Source: Streptosporangiaceae bacterium (GTDB lineage Bacteria; Actinomycetota; Actinomycetes; Streptosporangiales; Streptosporangiaceae). From it: 9,060 nucleotides of DNA. Shown piece after piece: positions 1 through 5,480 of this stretch. Both the position numbers and the translations under genes were made by a program. Under the pieces are notes generated by a model, which did no database searches, was not told the origin of the DNA, and was given only the letters and a program-made list of their open reading frames with translations. Numbering within the stretch: the first letter of the stretch is position 1; every line of letters starts with the position of its first letter. The stretch spans positions 1-9,060 of the forward strand of contig JASHYW010000415.1 in assembly GCA_030042885.1 (NCBI GenBank). The letters run 5' to 3'.

Positions 1-3
1 CGC

Positions 4-1494
4 TCAACAGCCGTCGGCCCGGTGCACCACGTGGTGCGGCTCGCAGCCGGCCGCGGGCTGGTCGCAGCCGCCCGGGTACTGACACGTCTGGTCCCGCAGC
101 GCCACCAGCCGACGCAGGTGCGCGGGGATCTGGCCGGTCTGCCCGACGTCCAGCGGCAGCGACGGCCCGTCCAGCCCCTGGCCCAGCAGGTTCCGGCGGA
201 GGAACGAGGCGACCCCGCCCGGCCCGGACACGACCTGCAGCACCATGGCCAGGATCTGGTGCTCCAGCAGGGCCAGCGCCTCCGCCGCGCTGCCGCCGGC
301 ATCCTGCCCGGCCTGCGGAGCGGTGCTGCCCGCCGGGCCGTCCGGGACGCCGGTGCCGTGCATCGCGTCCGGGCCGTCCGGCGTGTCCGTGCTCCCGGCC
401 CCGGTGCCGTCCAGCGTGCCGGTGCTTCCGGTGCCGTCGGTACGTCCGTGGGCGTGGGACCGAATCCGGTCGTACTGCACGCACAGGCCGATCAGGTCCT
501 GCACCGCGCCGGGATCAACGTCGGCGGTCACCACCGGGATGATCATCGCGTCGCAGGCGACCGCACGGGCGGCGTCGCCGTCCAGCCAGGCACCGCCGTC
601 GCCGGTGGCCACCGACGCGGCGGCGCGGTGTGCGGCCCACCGGGCCCGGTACTGCTCGATCCACTTGTCCTGCAGCACCGAGTCCTGATCCATCTCGCAG
701 AGGTCGGCGAACGAGACGTGCACCAGGGCTTTGACCGGCTGCCCGGCCCGCTGAGGGAGCAGGTCGGAGGCCAGCAGCCGGCGCATCGCCTCCTCAAACG
801 CGTCGTGGTACCGCTGCGGCCGGGTCCGTAGGTCCCCGGCCCCGCACGGGGCGGACAGCGCGTCCAGCACCGCCTGCACCATCGCGGCGCACTCCGGCGT
901 CAGGTCGCCGCGGAGGACTCCGGCGCCGTCGATGGTGGTGTCCAGCGACAGGGCGCGGTCCAGCCGCGGGTCTTCGTCGGGGTCGGGCGGGGCGGTGCGG
1001 TAGCGGATCTCCGCGCAGATCGCCGCCAGCTCGCGCAGGCCCGCCCCCGCCCGGGCCGCCGCCACCACGATCTCCTCGGCTTGGCCCCGGTATTCGTCGG
1101 GGATCCCGCTGGTCCATTTGGCCAGCTGCAGCGCGACCGACTTGGTGACCGCCTGGCCGCGCAGCCCGGCCAGCAGCGGCTGGTGCCCTTGAGCCAGGGC
1201 CTGGACCGCCTTGTGCTCGGCGGCCTGTCCCCGGGTTACCCGGGTGGTGTGCACCAGCCAGGTGCGCGTCGTCCGCTGCCCGTCAAAGACAGATCCGTCC
1301 TGGGTATCGAACACGGCCAGCAGCTGGCCGCGCGCCGCGGCCTGCACCGCGTCGGCCTGCTCCATGCCCTGCAGGCACTCGGCCACCGCCTGGGCGGGCA
1401 TGCCCGCCGCGTTCATGTCGGCCAAGAACCCGGCCGCCGACTCCAGCATCCCCAGCGCCTCAGCGGCGTTCGCCGGGACCATCACGGTGCTCAT
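4..1494 (-). CDS. DUF222 / HNH endonuclease-like protein, truncated inside the HNH motif
   Basis: The 496-residue product has the layout of the actinobacterial DUF222-HNH (13E12 repeat) family. A long Ala-rich helical N-terminal region covers about residues 1-340, then comes a Gly/Thr/Asp-rich low-complexity linker (about 347-398), then a C-terminal HNH start. The HNH part shows LVALRDQTCQYPGGC, with C471, C477 and C484 as likely zinc ligands and H487-H488 as the catalytic-region His pair. Family members normally continue after the HH with ADGGPT, a DN pair and a second CxxHH. Here the frame reads ...HRADGC and stops (TGA at 4-6), so half the nuclease motif is missing and catalysis is doubtful. 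The ATG at 1492-1494 is preceded by GGAGG (complement of 1504-1508) at 9-nt spacing. The family's role is poorly known; many copies are linked to mobile DNA. Family assignment is firm. Whether the gene is broken or genuinely short cannot be decided at the window edge. Confidence 0.85.
   Translation of the reverse strand: MSTVMVPANAAEALGMLESAAGFLADMNAAGMPAQAVAECLQGMEQADAVQAAARGQLLAVFDTQDGSVFDGQRTTRTWLVHTTRVTRGQAAEHKAVQALAQGHQPLLAGLRGQAVTKSVALQLAKWTSGIPDEYRGQAEEIVVAAARAGAGLRELAAICAEIRYRTAPPDPDEDPRLDRALSLDTTIDGAGVLRGDLTPECAAMVQAVLDALSAPCGAGDLRTRPQRYHDAFEEAMRRLLASDLLPQRAGQPVKALVHVSFADLCEMDQDSVLQDKWIEQYRARWAAHRAAASVATGDGGAWLDGDAARAVACDAMIIPVVTADVDPGAVQDLIGLCVQYDRIRSHAHGRTDGTGSTGTLDGTGAGSTDTPDGPDAMHGTGVPDGPAGSTAPQAGQDAGGSAAEALALLEHQILAMVLQVVSGPGGVASFLRRNLLGQGLDGPSLPLDVGQTGQIPAHLRRLVALRDQTCQYPGGCDQPAAGCEPHHVVHRADGC
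350..437. repeat. Three copies of CCGGTGCCGT inside the DUF222 gene linker
   Basis: The 10-mer CCGGTGCCGT occurs exactly at 350-359, 401-410 and 428-437. It lies within DNA encoding the Gly/Thr/Asp/Pro-rich linker (about residues 353-382) between the DUF222 region and the HNH start. This looks like internal duplication of a low-complexity linker rather than a mobile or regulatory repeat. The copies at 350 and 401 are 51 bp apart and those at 401 and 428 are 27 bp apart, both multiples of three, so the reading frame is preserved. Confidence 0.6.
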
Positions 1495-1645
1495 GCTTGT
1501 TCACCTCCCCTCGGACGACGATGACCCGCTGCACATTTGCTCGATGCGGTTTTCCAATCTGACTCTAACAGTCGCCTCTGACATTTTCGGAGCTGGCAAA
1601 CTGGCATATTCGATTATCATTCCGAGACTGCTACACAGACCCCAT

Positions 1646-1659
1646 GTCACTGACGTGAC
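1646..1659. repeat. Short dyad GTCAC-TGAC-GTGAC
   Basis: GTCAC (1646-1650) and GTGAC (1655-1659) form a perfect 5-bp inverted repeat around TGAC. The right half overlaps a tandem TGACG TGACG (1651-1660). Size and position in an intergenic region fit a small operator, but nothing identifies a regulator, and a 5-bp arm can arise by chance. Confidence 0.3.
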
Positions 1660-1674
1660 GCCCGTGGGCGATTC

Positions 1675-1723
1675 GTTACAGGTTGAAAGCCGAAGTCCTG
1701 TAACTGCCAGCGATGGGGTGGCA
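1675..1723. promoter_or_regulatory. Two consecutive inverted repeats upstream of the small ORF
   Basis: The first is a perfect 8-bp dyad: GTTACAGG (1675-1682) and CCTGTAAC (1697-1704), with a 14-nt centre. It is followed immediately by TGCCA (1705-1709) and TGGCA (1719-1723) with a 9-nt centre. They could be tandem RNA hairpins in a leader of the 1824 gene, or the first could be an operator spanning about three helical turns. Neither is followed by a U-run, so an intrinsic terminator is unlikely. Confidence 0.4.
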
Positions 1724-1823
1724 TCCTGACGGCGCCGCTCAATCTCGCCTCAATGGCGCATTAGCACCGCGCTGGCACGCTCTTTCACAGCGGCACCACT
1801 GCCGGTTATGGGAGGAGAGCACG

Positions 1824-2006
1824 ATGCACCAGACCATCCAGACCGAGATCATCAAGGCCCACACCGCCGAGCTGCACCGCCAGGCATGCCAGGCTCGGCT
1901 GGCGCAGGCCGCCAGGCAGGACCGCCGGGCGCTGCGGCCGCACGGCACGCCCCGCATGCTGGCTGGTCTTCGGCCCTGGCGCGTCGTGCGCCGGCTGACG
2001 ATCTGA
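1824..2006 (+). CDS. Small arginine-rich protein of unknown function (60 aa)
   Basis: The start is chosen on a strong ribosome binding site: GGAGGAG at 1811-1817 lies 6 nt before the ATG. The frame stays open further upstream, to 1713, but without any such site. The product begins MHQTIQTEIIKAHTAELHRQ. It has 11 Arg, 1 Lys and 4 His in 60 residues with only three acidic residues. The central part, about residues 10-37, is Ala/Gln/Arg-rich and likely one amphipathic helix, and the end is a basic, Trp-containing tail. There is no signal peptide, membrane segment or Cys motif. Short basic proteins of this general look (N-terminal helix with HRQA-like text, Arg-rich tail) recur in actinobacterial genomes without known function, which is recollection rather than a search result. 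It faces the permease gene tail to tail. Confidence 0.6.
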   Translation: MHQTIQTEIIKAHTAELHRQACQARLAQAARQDRRALRPHGTPRMLAGLRPWRVVRRLTI

Positions 2007-2136
2007 GATCGTCCCGCTGCCGTCGGACGGTCCGGTGACGTTCGTGTCGTGGCTCGGGTAAGGGGCGGCCGAGACCCACGCGGAACTGGACGGTGCGGTC
2101 AGCCGGGAGACCGCCAGGCATGCGGTGATCTTGTAG
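1999..2136 (+). pseudogene. Possible protein-coding remnant with an in-frame stop
   Basis: In the frame whose codons begin at 1999, the DNA reads as EIVPLPSDGPVTFVSWLG, then TAA at 2059-2061, then continues as a further 24 residues ending GAVSRETARHAVIL and TAG at 2134-2136. Across about 43 codons the third position is G/C in nearly 90%, the first position is G/C-rich and the second is near 50%. That is the pattern of a real high-GC gene on the plus strand, not of spacer. There is no start codon with a ribosome binding site, and the same frame has a TGA at 1996-1998. It may be the decayed 3' end of a lost gene. I do not recognise the family. Confidence 0.3.
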
Positions 2137-2153
2137 TCGAAGGACGCGGACAG

Positions 2154-2182
2154 GGGCCCGGCGGCTGGACGCCGCCGGGCCC
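2154..2182. terminator. Strong 12-bp hairpin between converging genes
   Basis: GGGCCCGGCGGC (2154-2165) and GCCGCCGGGCCC (2171-2182) pair perfectly around the 5-nt loop TGGAC. All 12 pairs are G-C. The hairpin begins 18 nt past the permease stop codon and also lies downstream of the plus-strand small gene, so it could end transcription from both sides. Neither flank has a T-run. That fits the U-less hairpin terminators proposed for actinobacteria, but termination itself is inferred. Confidence 0.75.
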
Positions 2183-2200
2183 GGACCGATGAGCGGGGGT

Positions 2201-3766
2201 CTACTTGTCCGGGACCAGGATCGGGGTGGACCTGGTGAGGGTCTGCTTCTTGAAGTAGGCGGGCTCGGACACCCGCATGTAGATGCCCACCAGTAGCCCG
2301 GCCAGCGCCGCGAGGAAGAAGATCAGGTAGGCGCCGCCGATATGCCAGTTCGGGTAGAACGGCAGCCTCAGCGACGTGTAGCTGGAGCCGGTGCCGACAT
2401 CCCAGTCCTCCCAGAGGGCGTAGCCGCCAGCCCCCCACATGATCAGCCAGCCAAGACCTGGCAGGATGCCGCGCATCCACAGATTGCGCGCGCTGCTGGT
2501 CAGCGTCTTGCGGTAGTACCACACGCAGGAGAGGGCGGTGAGCCCGTAATAGAAGGCGATGTACAGGCCGACCCCGGTCACCGCGTCGAGGATCACATAA
2601 TTGCCGTGCCCCAGGTAGTTCATCGGCACGTAGATGGCGATGGAGATCGCGCCCATTACGATGGTCGACACGGTCGGCGTCAGGTAGCGCGGATGCATCC
2701 GGGCGAACGAGTCGGGCAGTGCCTTGTAGGCAGCCATCGACAGGGTGGTGCGAGCGGTCGGCAGGATCGTCGTCTGGGTGGAGGCGGCGGCCGAGCTGAG
2801 CACCATCAGGATGAGCAGCCGACTCAGGAAGGTACCGATACCGCTGGTGCCGAAGATCGAACTGCCGAGCACCGAGAGCACGTCGCCGGAGTTGGCCGAG
2901 TTGGTCAGGCCAATCCCTGCGGAGCCGGTCCCGGCGAAGGCCAGCACCGAGAAGATCACGATCGCGTAGGTGATGAGCAGCAGCACGGTGGAGATGATCG
3001 CTGCCTGGCCCGGGGTCTTGTTCTTGTCCTTGGTCTCCTCGTTGACCGAGACCGCGGTGTCCCAGCCCCAGTAGATGAACAGCATGAAAATGAGCCCGCC
3101 GATGAAGGCCTGGAAGCCGCCGAGGTGCAAGGGGCTGAGCCAGCTCAGGCTGGGATGGACCGACTGCGGCGGGTGGTTCCCGGTGCCGACCCGCACCAGC
3201 GCGGTGACCGACAGCGCGAGCAGCATGACGACCTCGATGGACAGCAGCGCCTTCTGGAAGTTCGCGGAGACCTCGATGCCGCGGTAGCAGATGTAGGTCA
3301 TCGCGATGATCCACAGGATGCCCATCAGCAGCACCCAGCCGCTGGACGGATTCGAGCCGATGCCCTTGGCGCCGACCAGCAGGAACACGTACTGGCCGGC
3401 CACCTGGGCCAGGCTGGCCATAACCAGGATGTCGGCGGCCACGATGCCCCAGCCGCCGGCCCAGCCGGTCTTCGGCCCGAAGGCCCTGGCCCCCCAGGTG
3501 AACGTGGTCCCGCAGTCCGGGTCGGCCTTGTTCATCTCGCTGTAGCCGATCGAGCAGAACAGCATCGGGATGAACGCCAGCACGGCGACCGCCGGCGCGT
3601 GGAAGCCGACGAGGACGACCACGAAGAACAAGGTGGCCGCCAGGCTGTAGGCGGGCGCGGTCGAGGCGACCCCGATGACGATGCTGGAGACCAGGCCGAG
3701 CGCGTTGGCCTTCAGGCCCTTGTCCTGTTCTTGTTCCATTGGCTGGATCTGCGAAGCAGTGGCCAT
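2201..3766 (-). CDS. APC-superfamily amino acid / amine permease
   Basis: A 521-residue integral membrane transporter of the amino acid-polyamine-organocation superfamily, predicted to import an amino acid or related amine across the cytoplasmic membrane by ion coupling. About 12 hydrophobic segments are visible. The first carries the unwound-helix motif GVASTAPAYSLAA (about residues 32-44). DCGTTFTWGARAFGPKTGW (84-102) follows, matching the conserved loop before the third helix. WGWDTAVSVNEETKDKNKTP (233-252) corresponds to the helix 6 / Glu-Thr loop typical of the family. Length is normal. The start is ATG at 3764-3766, 6 nt after GGAGG; a GTG two codons earlier abuts that GGAGG and is unlikely. 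The gene is divergent from the saccharopine-dehydrogenase-like gene across 219 bp and is followed by a strong hairpin. Superfamily is firm; substrate is unknown. Confidence 0.93.
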   Translation of the reverse strand: MATASQIQPMEQEQDKGLKANALGLVSSIVIGVASTAPAYSLAATLFFVVVLVGFHAPAVAVLAFIPMLFCSIGYSEMNKADPDCGTTFTWGARAFGPKTGWAGGWGIVAADILVMASLAQVAGQYVFLLVGAKGIGSNPSSGWVLLMGILWIIAMTYICYRGIEVSANFQKALLSIEVVMLLALSVTALVRVGTGNHPPQSVHPSLSWLSPLHLGGFQAFIGGLIFMLFIYWGWDTAVSVNEETKDKNKTPGQAAIISTVLLLITYAIVIFSVLAFAGTGSAGIGLTNSANSGDVLSVLGSSIFGTSGIGTFLSRLLILMVLSSAAASTQTTILPTARTTLSMAAYKALPDSFARMHPRYLTPTVSTIVMGAISIAIYVPMNYLGHGNYVILDAVTGVGLYIAFYYGLTALSCVWYYRKTLTSSARNLWMRGILPGLGWLIMWGAGGYALWEDWDVGTGSSYTSLRLPFYPNWHIGGAYLIFFLAALAGLLVGIYMRVSEPAYFKKQTLTRSTPILVPDK

Positions 3767-3772
3767 TCTCAC

Positions 3773-3777
3773 CCTCC
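3773..3777 (-). promoter_or_regulatory. Ribosome binding site that fixes the permease start
   Basis: On the minus strand, GGAGG lies 6 nt before the ATG at 3764-3766 but directly against the in-frame GTG at 3770-3772. Normal spacing therefore selects the ATG, giving 521 rather than 523 residues. Confidence 0.75.
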
Positions 3778-3830
3778 TGCAAGTCAGCCGGCCGCGCCGG
3801 ATGATCGCCGTGGCGCCGGCCGTTAGCTAG

Positions 3831-3859
3831 ATGCTAGATCGGGATGAGCAGAACGACAG
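3831..3859 (-). promoter_or_regulatory. Candidate permease promoter
   Basis: Read on the minus strand, TAGCAT (complement of 3831-3836) matches TANNNT. It is preceded at 17 bp by CTGTCG (complement of 3854-3859), a weak -35 with 3 of 6 consensus bases. It would give a leader of nearly 60 nt before the permease ATG. The -10 overlaps one of the three CTAGCAT copies. Confidence 0.35.
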
Positions 3860-3904
3860 ATCGAGCGCCCGGTGCTACGGTTCTAGCATGATTTGGGCGA
3901 TTTT

Positions 3905-3923
3905 GGCAACGATTTCAGTTGCC
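3905..3923. promoter_or_regulatory. Inverted repeat GGCAAC-N7-GTTGCC, candidate operator
   Basis: GGCAAC (3905-3910) and GTTGCC (3918-3923) are a perfect 6-bp dyad with a 7-bp centre, set in A/T-rich DNA upstream of the candidate dehydrogenase promoter. The size suits a dimeric helix-turn-helix regulator. No regulator gene is in the window. Confidence 0.4.
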
Positions 3924-3949
3924 TAACATAGAAAGAACGACTGGTCCCG

Positions 3950-3978
3950 TTGGTAAGCACCTGCGGCGGGACTAGCAT
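3950..3978 (+). promoter_or_regulatory. Candidate promoter giving a leaderless dehydrogenase mRNA
   Basis: TTGGTA (3950-3955) and TAGCAT (3973-3978) are separated by exactly 17 bp and resemble -35 and -10 boxes of a housekeeping sigma factor. The ATG at 3986 begins 8 nt after the -10, where transcription should start, so the message would have little or no leader. This agrees with the absence of a good Shine-Dalgarno sequence before that ATG. Confidence 0.55.
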
Positions 3979-3985
3979 TGGCACC

Positions 3986-5197
3986 ATGCGCATACTCCTG
4001 GTAGGCGCGGGCGGGGTTGGCACGGCGCTGGCCCGGATCGCCGCCCGCCGCCCGTTCGCCGAGCTGATCATCGCCGACTACGACCTGGACCGGGCGCAGC
4101 GGGCCGCGGCGGCACGCGACGGGTACGAGGCGGTGCGGCTGGACGCCCGGAACGAGCGGGCCGCCGCCGAGCTGCTGACCGAGCGACGCTGCGACGTGCT
4201 CATGAACGCCACCGATCCGCGGTTCGTGATGCCGTTGTTCCGCGGCGCGCTGCAGGCCGGCACCCACTACCTGGACATGGCGATGTCGCTGTCCCGGCCC
4301 GACCCGGAGGCTCCCTACCGCAGGACCGGGGTCAAGCTGGGCGACGAGCAGTTCGCCCTGGCCCGCGAGTGGGAGGAGTCCGGGAAGCTCGCGCTGGCCG
4401 GGATCGGAGTGGAGCCGGGGCTGTCCGACGTGTTCGCCCGGCACGCCGCCGACGAGCTGTTCAGCGAGATCGGCGAGATCGGCGTGCGGGACGGCGCCAA
4501 CCTGGTGGTGGCCGGGTACGACTTCGCCCCCACGTTCTCCATCTGGACCACGATCGAGGAGTGCCTGAACCCGCCGGTGATCTGGGAACGCGGCCGGGGC
4601 TGGTTCACCACCGAGCCGTTCAGCGAGCCCGAGGTGTTCAGCTTCCCGGCCGGCATCGGCCCGGTGGAGTGCGTGAACGTGGAGCACGAGGAGGTGCTGC
4701 TGATTCCGCGGTGGATCCAGGCGCAACGGGTCACGTTCAAGTACGGCCTCGGCGCGGAATTCATCGGCGTGCTGCGCACCCTGCACAAGCTCGGCCTGGA
4801 CTCCACCGACCCGGTGCGAGTGGGCGGCGCGAGCGTGCCGCCGCGCGACGTGGTGGCCGCGTGCCTGCCGGACCCGGCCACGCTCGGGGACAAGATGAGC
4901 GGCCTGACCTGCGCGGGCACCTGGGTGACCGGCACCGGCCCGGACGGCGCACCGCGCGAGGTATACCTGTACCACGTGGTCGACAACGCCTGGTCGATGG
5001 CCGAGTACGGCTCCCAGGCGGTGGTCTGGCAGACCGCGGTCAACCCGGTCGTCGCGCTGGAGCTCATCGACTCCGGCGCCTGGTCCGGCTCCGGCGTCAT
5101 GGGCCCCGAGGCGCTGGCGCCGCTGCCGTTCCTCGACCTGCTCACCGAGTACGGCTCGCCGTGGGCCTGCGAGGAGCGCACGCCCGCGGCTCGGTAG
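3986..5197 (+). CDS. Saccharopine dehydrogenase-family NAD(P)-dependent oxidoreductase
   Basis: The 403-residue product opens with a Rossmann fold: MRILLVGAGGVG has the dinucleotide motif G7-x-G9-x-x-G12, and the second strand ends in IIADYD with D31 as a likely ribose-binding acid. The rest is typical of saccharopine reductase / LYS9-like proteins: NATDP near 74-78, AGTHYLDMAM near 91-100, and a mixed catalytic/dimer domain ending in EYGSQAVVWQTAVNP-like text. The family oxidises or reduces imine-linked amino acid conjugates, but many bacterial members have no known substrate. ATG 3986 is preferred because the Rossmann fold begins there and a promoter ends 8 nt upstream; an in-frame TTG at 3950 would overlap the -35. 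Divergent from the permease. A true lysine-pathway role is not supported by neighbours. Confidence 0.85.
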   Translation: MRILLVGAGGVGTALARIAARRPFAELIIADYDLDRAQRAAAARDGYEAVRLDARNERAAAELLTERRCDVLMNATDPRFVMPLFRGALQAGTHYLDMAMSLSRPDPEAPYRRTGVKLGDEQFALAREWEESGKLALAGIGVEPGLSDVFARHAADELFSEIGEIGVRDGANLVVAGYDFAPTFSIWTTIEECLNPPVIWERGRGWFTTEPFSEPEVFSFPAGIGPVECVNVEHEEVLLIPRWIQAQRVTFKYGLGAEFIGVLRTLHKLGLDSTDPVRVGGASVPPRDVVAACLPDPATLGDKMSGLTCAGTWVTGTGPDGAPREVYLYHVVDNAWSMAEYGSQAVVWQTAVNPVVALELIDSGAWSGSGVMGPEALAPLPFLDLLTEYGSPWACEERTPAAR

Positions 5198-5480
5198 CCG
5201 TCGCGTGGCGGGACGGGTGAGACGGCAGCGTACGGATGAAAATTTTTTCTGCTGCCTTCCCGGCCCGCCGCCCCGGGCTCATAGCCTCCAGCACCACTAG
5301 TCACTTTGTTCCAACGCTGCTGGCGCGGGTGCTGGCCAGGGGCACGCACCACCGTCCGTTCGGCCGAATGCGGACAGGACCACGTGCGGCGGGACACGTT
5401 TGGCCCGGCGGGTCTGGTGCTCGGTGCCCGGGCGTCCTAGGTTTGGCGTATCTCCCCAGGTAGGTCGGCGAGGAGGCCGG
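5198..5480. promoter_or_regulatory. Gap upstream of the molybdenum hydroxylase operon
   Basis: This 283-bp gap separates the dehydrogenase gene from the hydroxylase operon and probably contains the operon's own promoter. Near its left end is an A/T island, AAAATTTTTT (5239-5248), flanked by GGCAGC (5224-5229) and GCTGCC (5251-5256), a loose 6-bp dyad. Farther right is the imperfect dyad at 5354-5375. TATCTC at 5449-5454 could be a -10 but lacks a clear -35. An open frame at 5236-5463 has no ribosome binding site and no recognisable protein text, so no gene is called. Confidence 0.35.
5354..5375. promoter_or_regulatory. Imperfect 22-bp dyad, candidate operator of the hydroxylase operon
   Basis: A perfect 10-bp palindrome, TTCGGCCGAA (5359-5368), is flanked by GTCCG (5354-5358) and, after a 2-base TG bulge, CGGAC (5371-5375). 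It lies about 105 bp before the first operon gene. The size fits an operator for a dimeric regulator, or a hairpin in a leader. Confidence 0.45.

Larger units (their letters stand above)
1495..1823. promoter_or_regulatory. Divergent control gap between the DUF222 gene and the small basic ORF
   Basis: This 329-bp gap is clearly richer in A/T than its surroundings, especially 1545-1640, as expected of a promoter region between divergently read genes. On the minus strand, GATAAT (complement of 1613-1618) and TAGAGT (complement of 1562-1567) are possible -10 hexamers for the DUF222 gene. Neither has a convincing -35 partner. On the plus side, two near-copies of a CTCAAT element (1738-1743 and 1749-1754) lie 11 bp apart, one helical turn, upstream of the small ORF. 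Inverted repeats at 1646-1659 and 1675-1723 are listed separately. No gene with a ribosome binding site was found in the gap. Confidence 0.4.
3826..3978. repeat. CTAGCAT motif repeated three times in the divergent control region
   Basis: CTAGCAT is present on the minus strand at 3831-3837 and on the plus strand at 3883-3889 and 3972-3978. The first two extend to a perfect 8-bp inverted pair, ATGCTAGA (3831-3838) and TCTAGCAT (3882-3889). The first also sits in a tandem GCTAGAT GCTAGAT (3826-3839). The second is part of TGCTA-N6-TAGCA (3873-3888). CTAG is usually scarce in high-GC bacterial DNA, so three copies in about 150 bp suggest a binding site. The outer copies overlap the candidate -10 boxes of both divergent genes. 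Confidence 0.5.

Noticed and set aside
22..831. 269-residue plus-strand frame opposite the DUF222 gene
   Set aside because: Arg/Val/Gly-rich shadow with no start signal; the minus strand shows the DUF222/HNH family clearly.
1806..3782. 658-residue minus-strand frame running through the permease and the gap beyond it
   Set aside because: It is an alternative frame of the permease gene. Over 1999-2136 base-position statistics favour the plus strand, not this frame.
2342..3826. 494-residue open frame on the plus strand opposite the permease
   Set aside because: It is rich in Arg, Gly, His, Gln and Asp with no hydrophobic or domain structure, the usual antisense shadow in high-GC DNA; the minus strand encodes a clear transporter.
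3923..4975. 350-residue minus-strand frame opposite the dehydrogenase
   Set aside because: No motif or ribosome binding site; the Rossmann fold is on the plus strand.
3986..5197. Lysine-biosynthesis saccharopine reductase (LYS9)
   Set aside because: Only family-level resemblance is visible and no lysine-pathway neighbour is present, so the specific role is not supported.
5187..5200. CGGCT-cggt-AGCCG hairpin at the dehydrogenase stop as terminator
   Set aside because: The stem is only 5 bp, overlaps the stop codon and has no U-run directly after it; too weak to call.
5236..5463. 75-residue open frame in the gap before the hydroxylase operon
   Set aside because: No Shine-Dalgarno before its ATG, Arg/Pro/Gly-rich text without a family look, and it overlaps the dyad and likely promoter.
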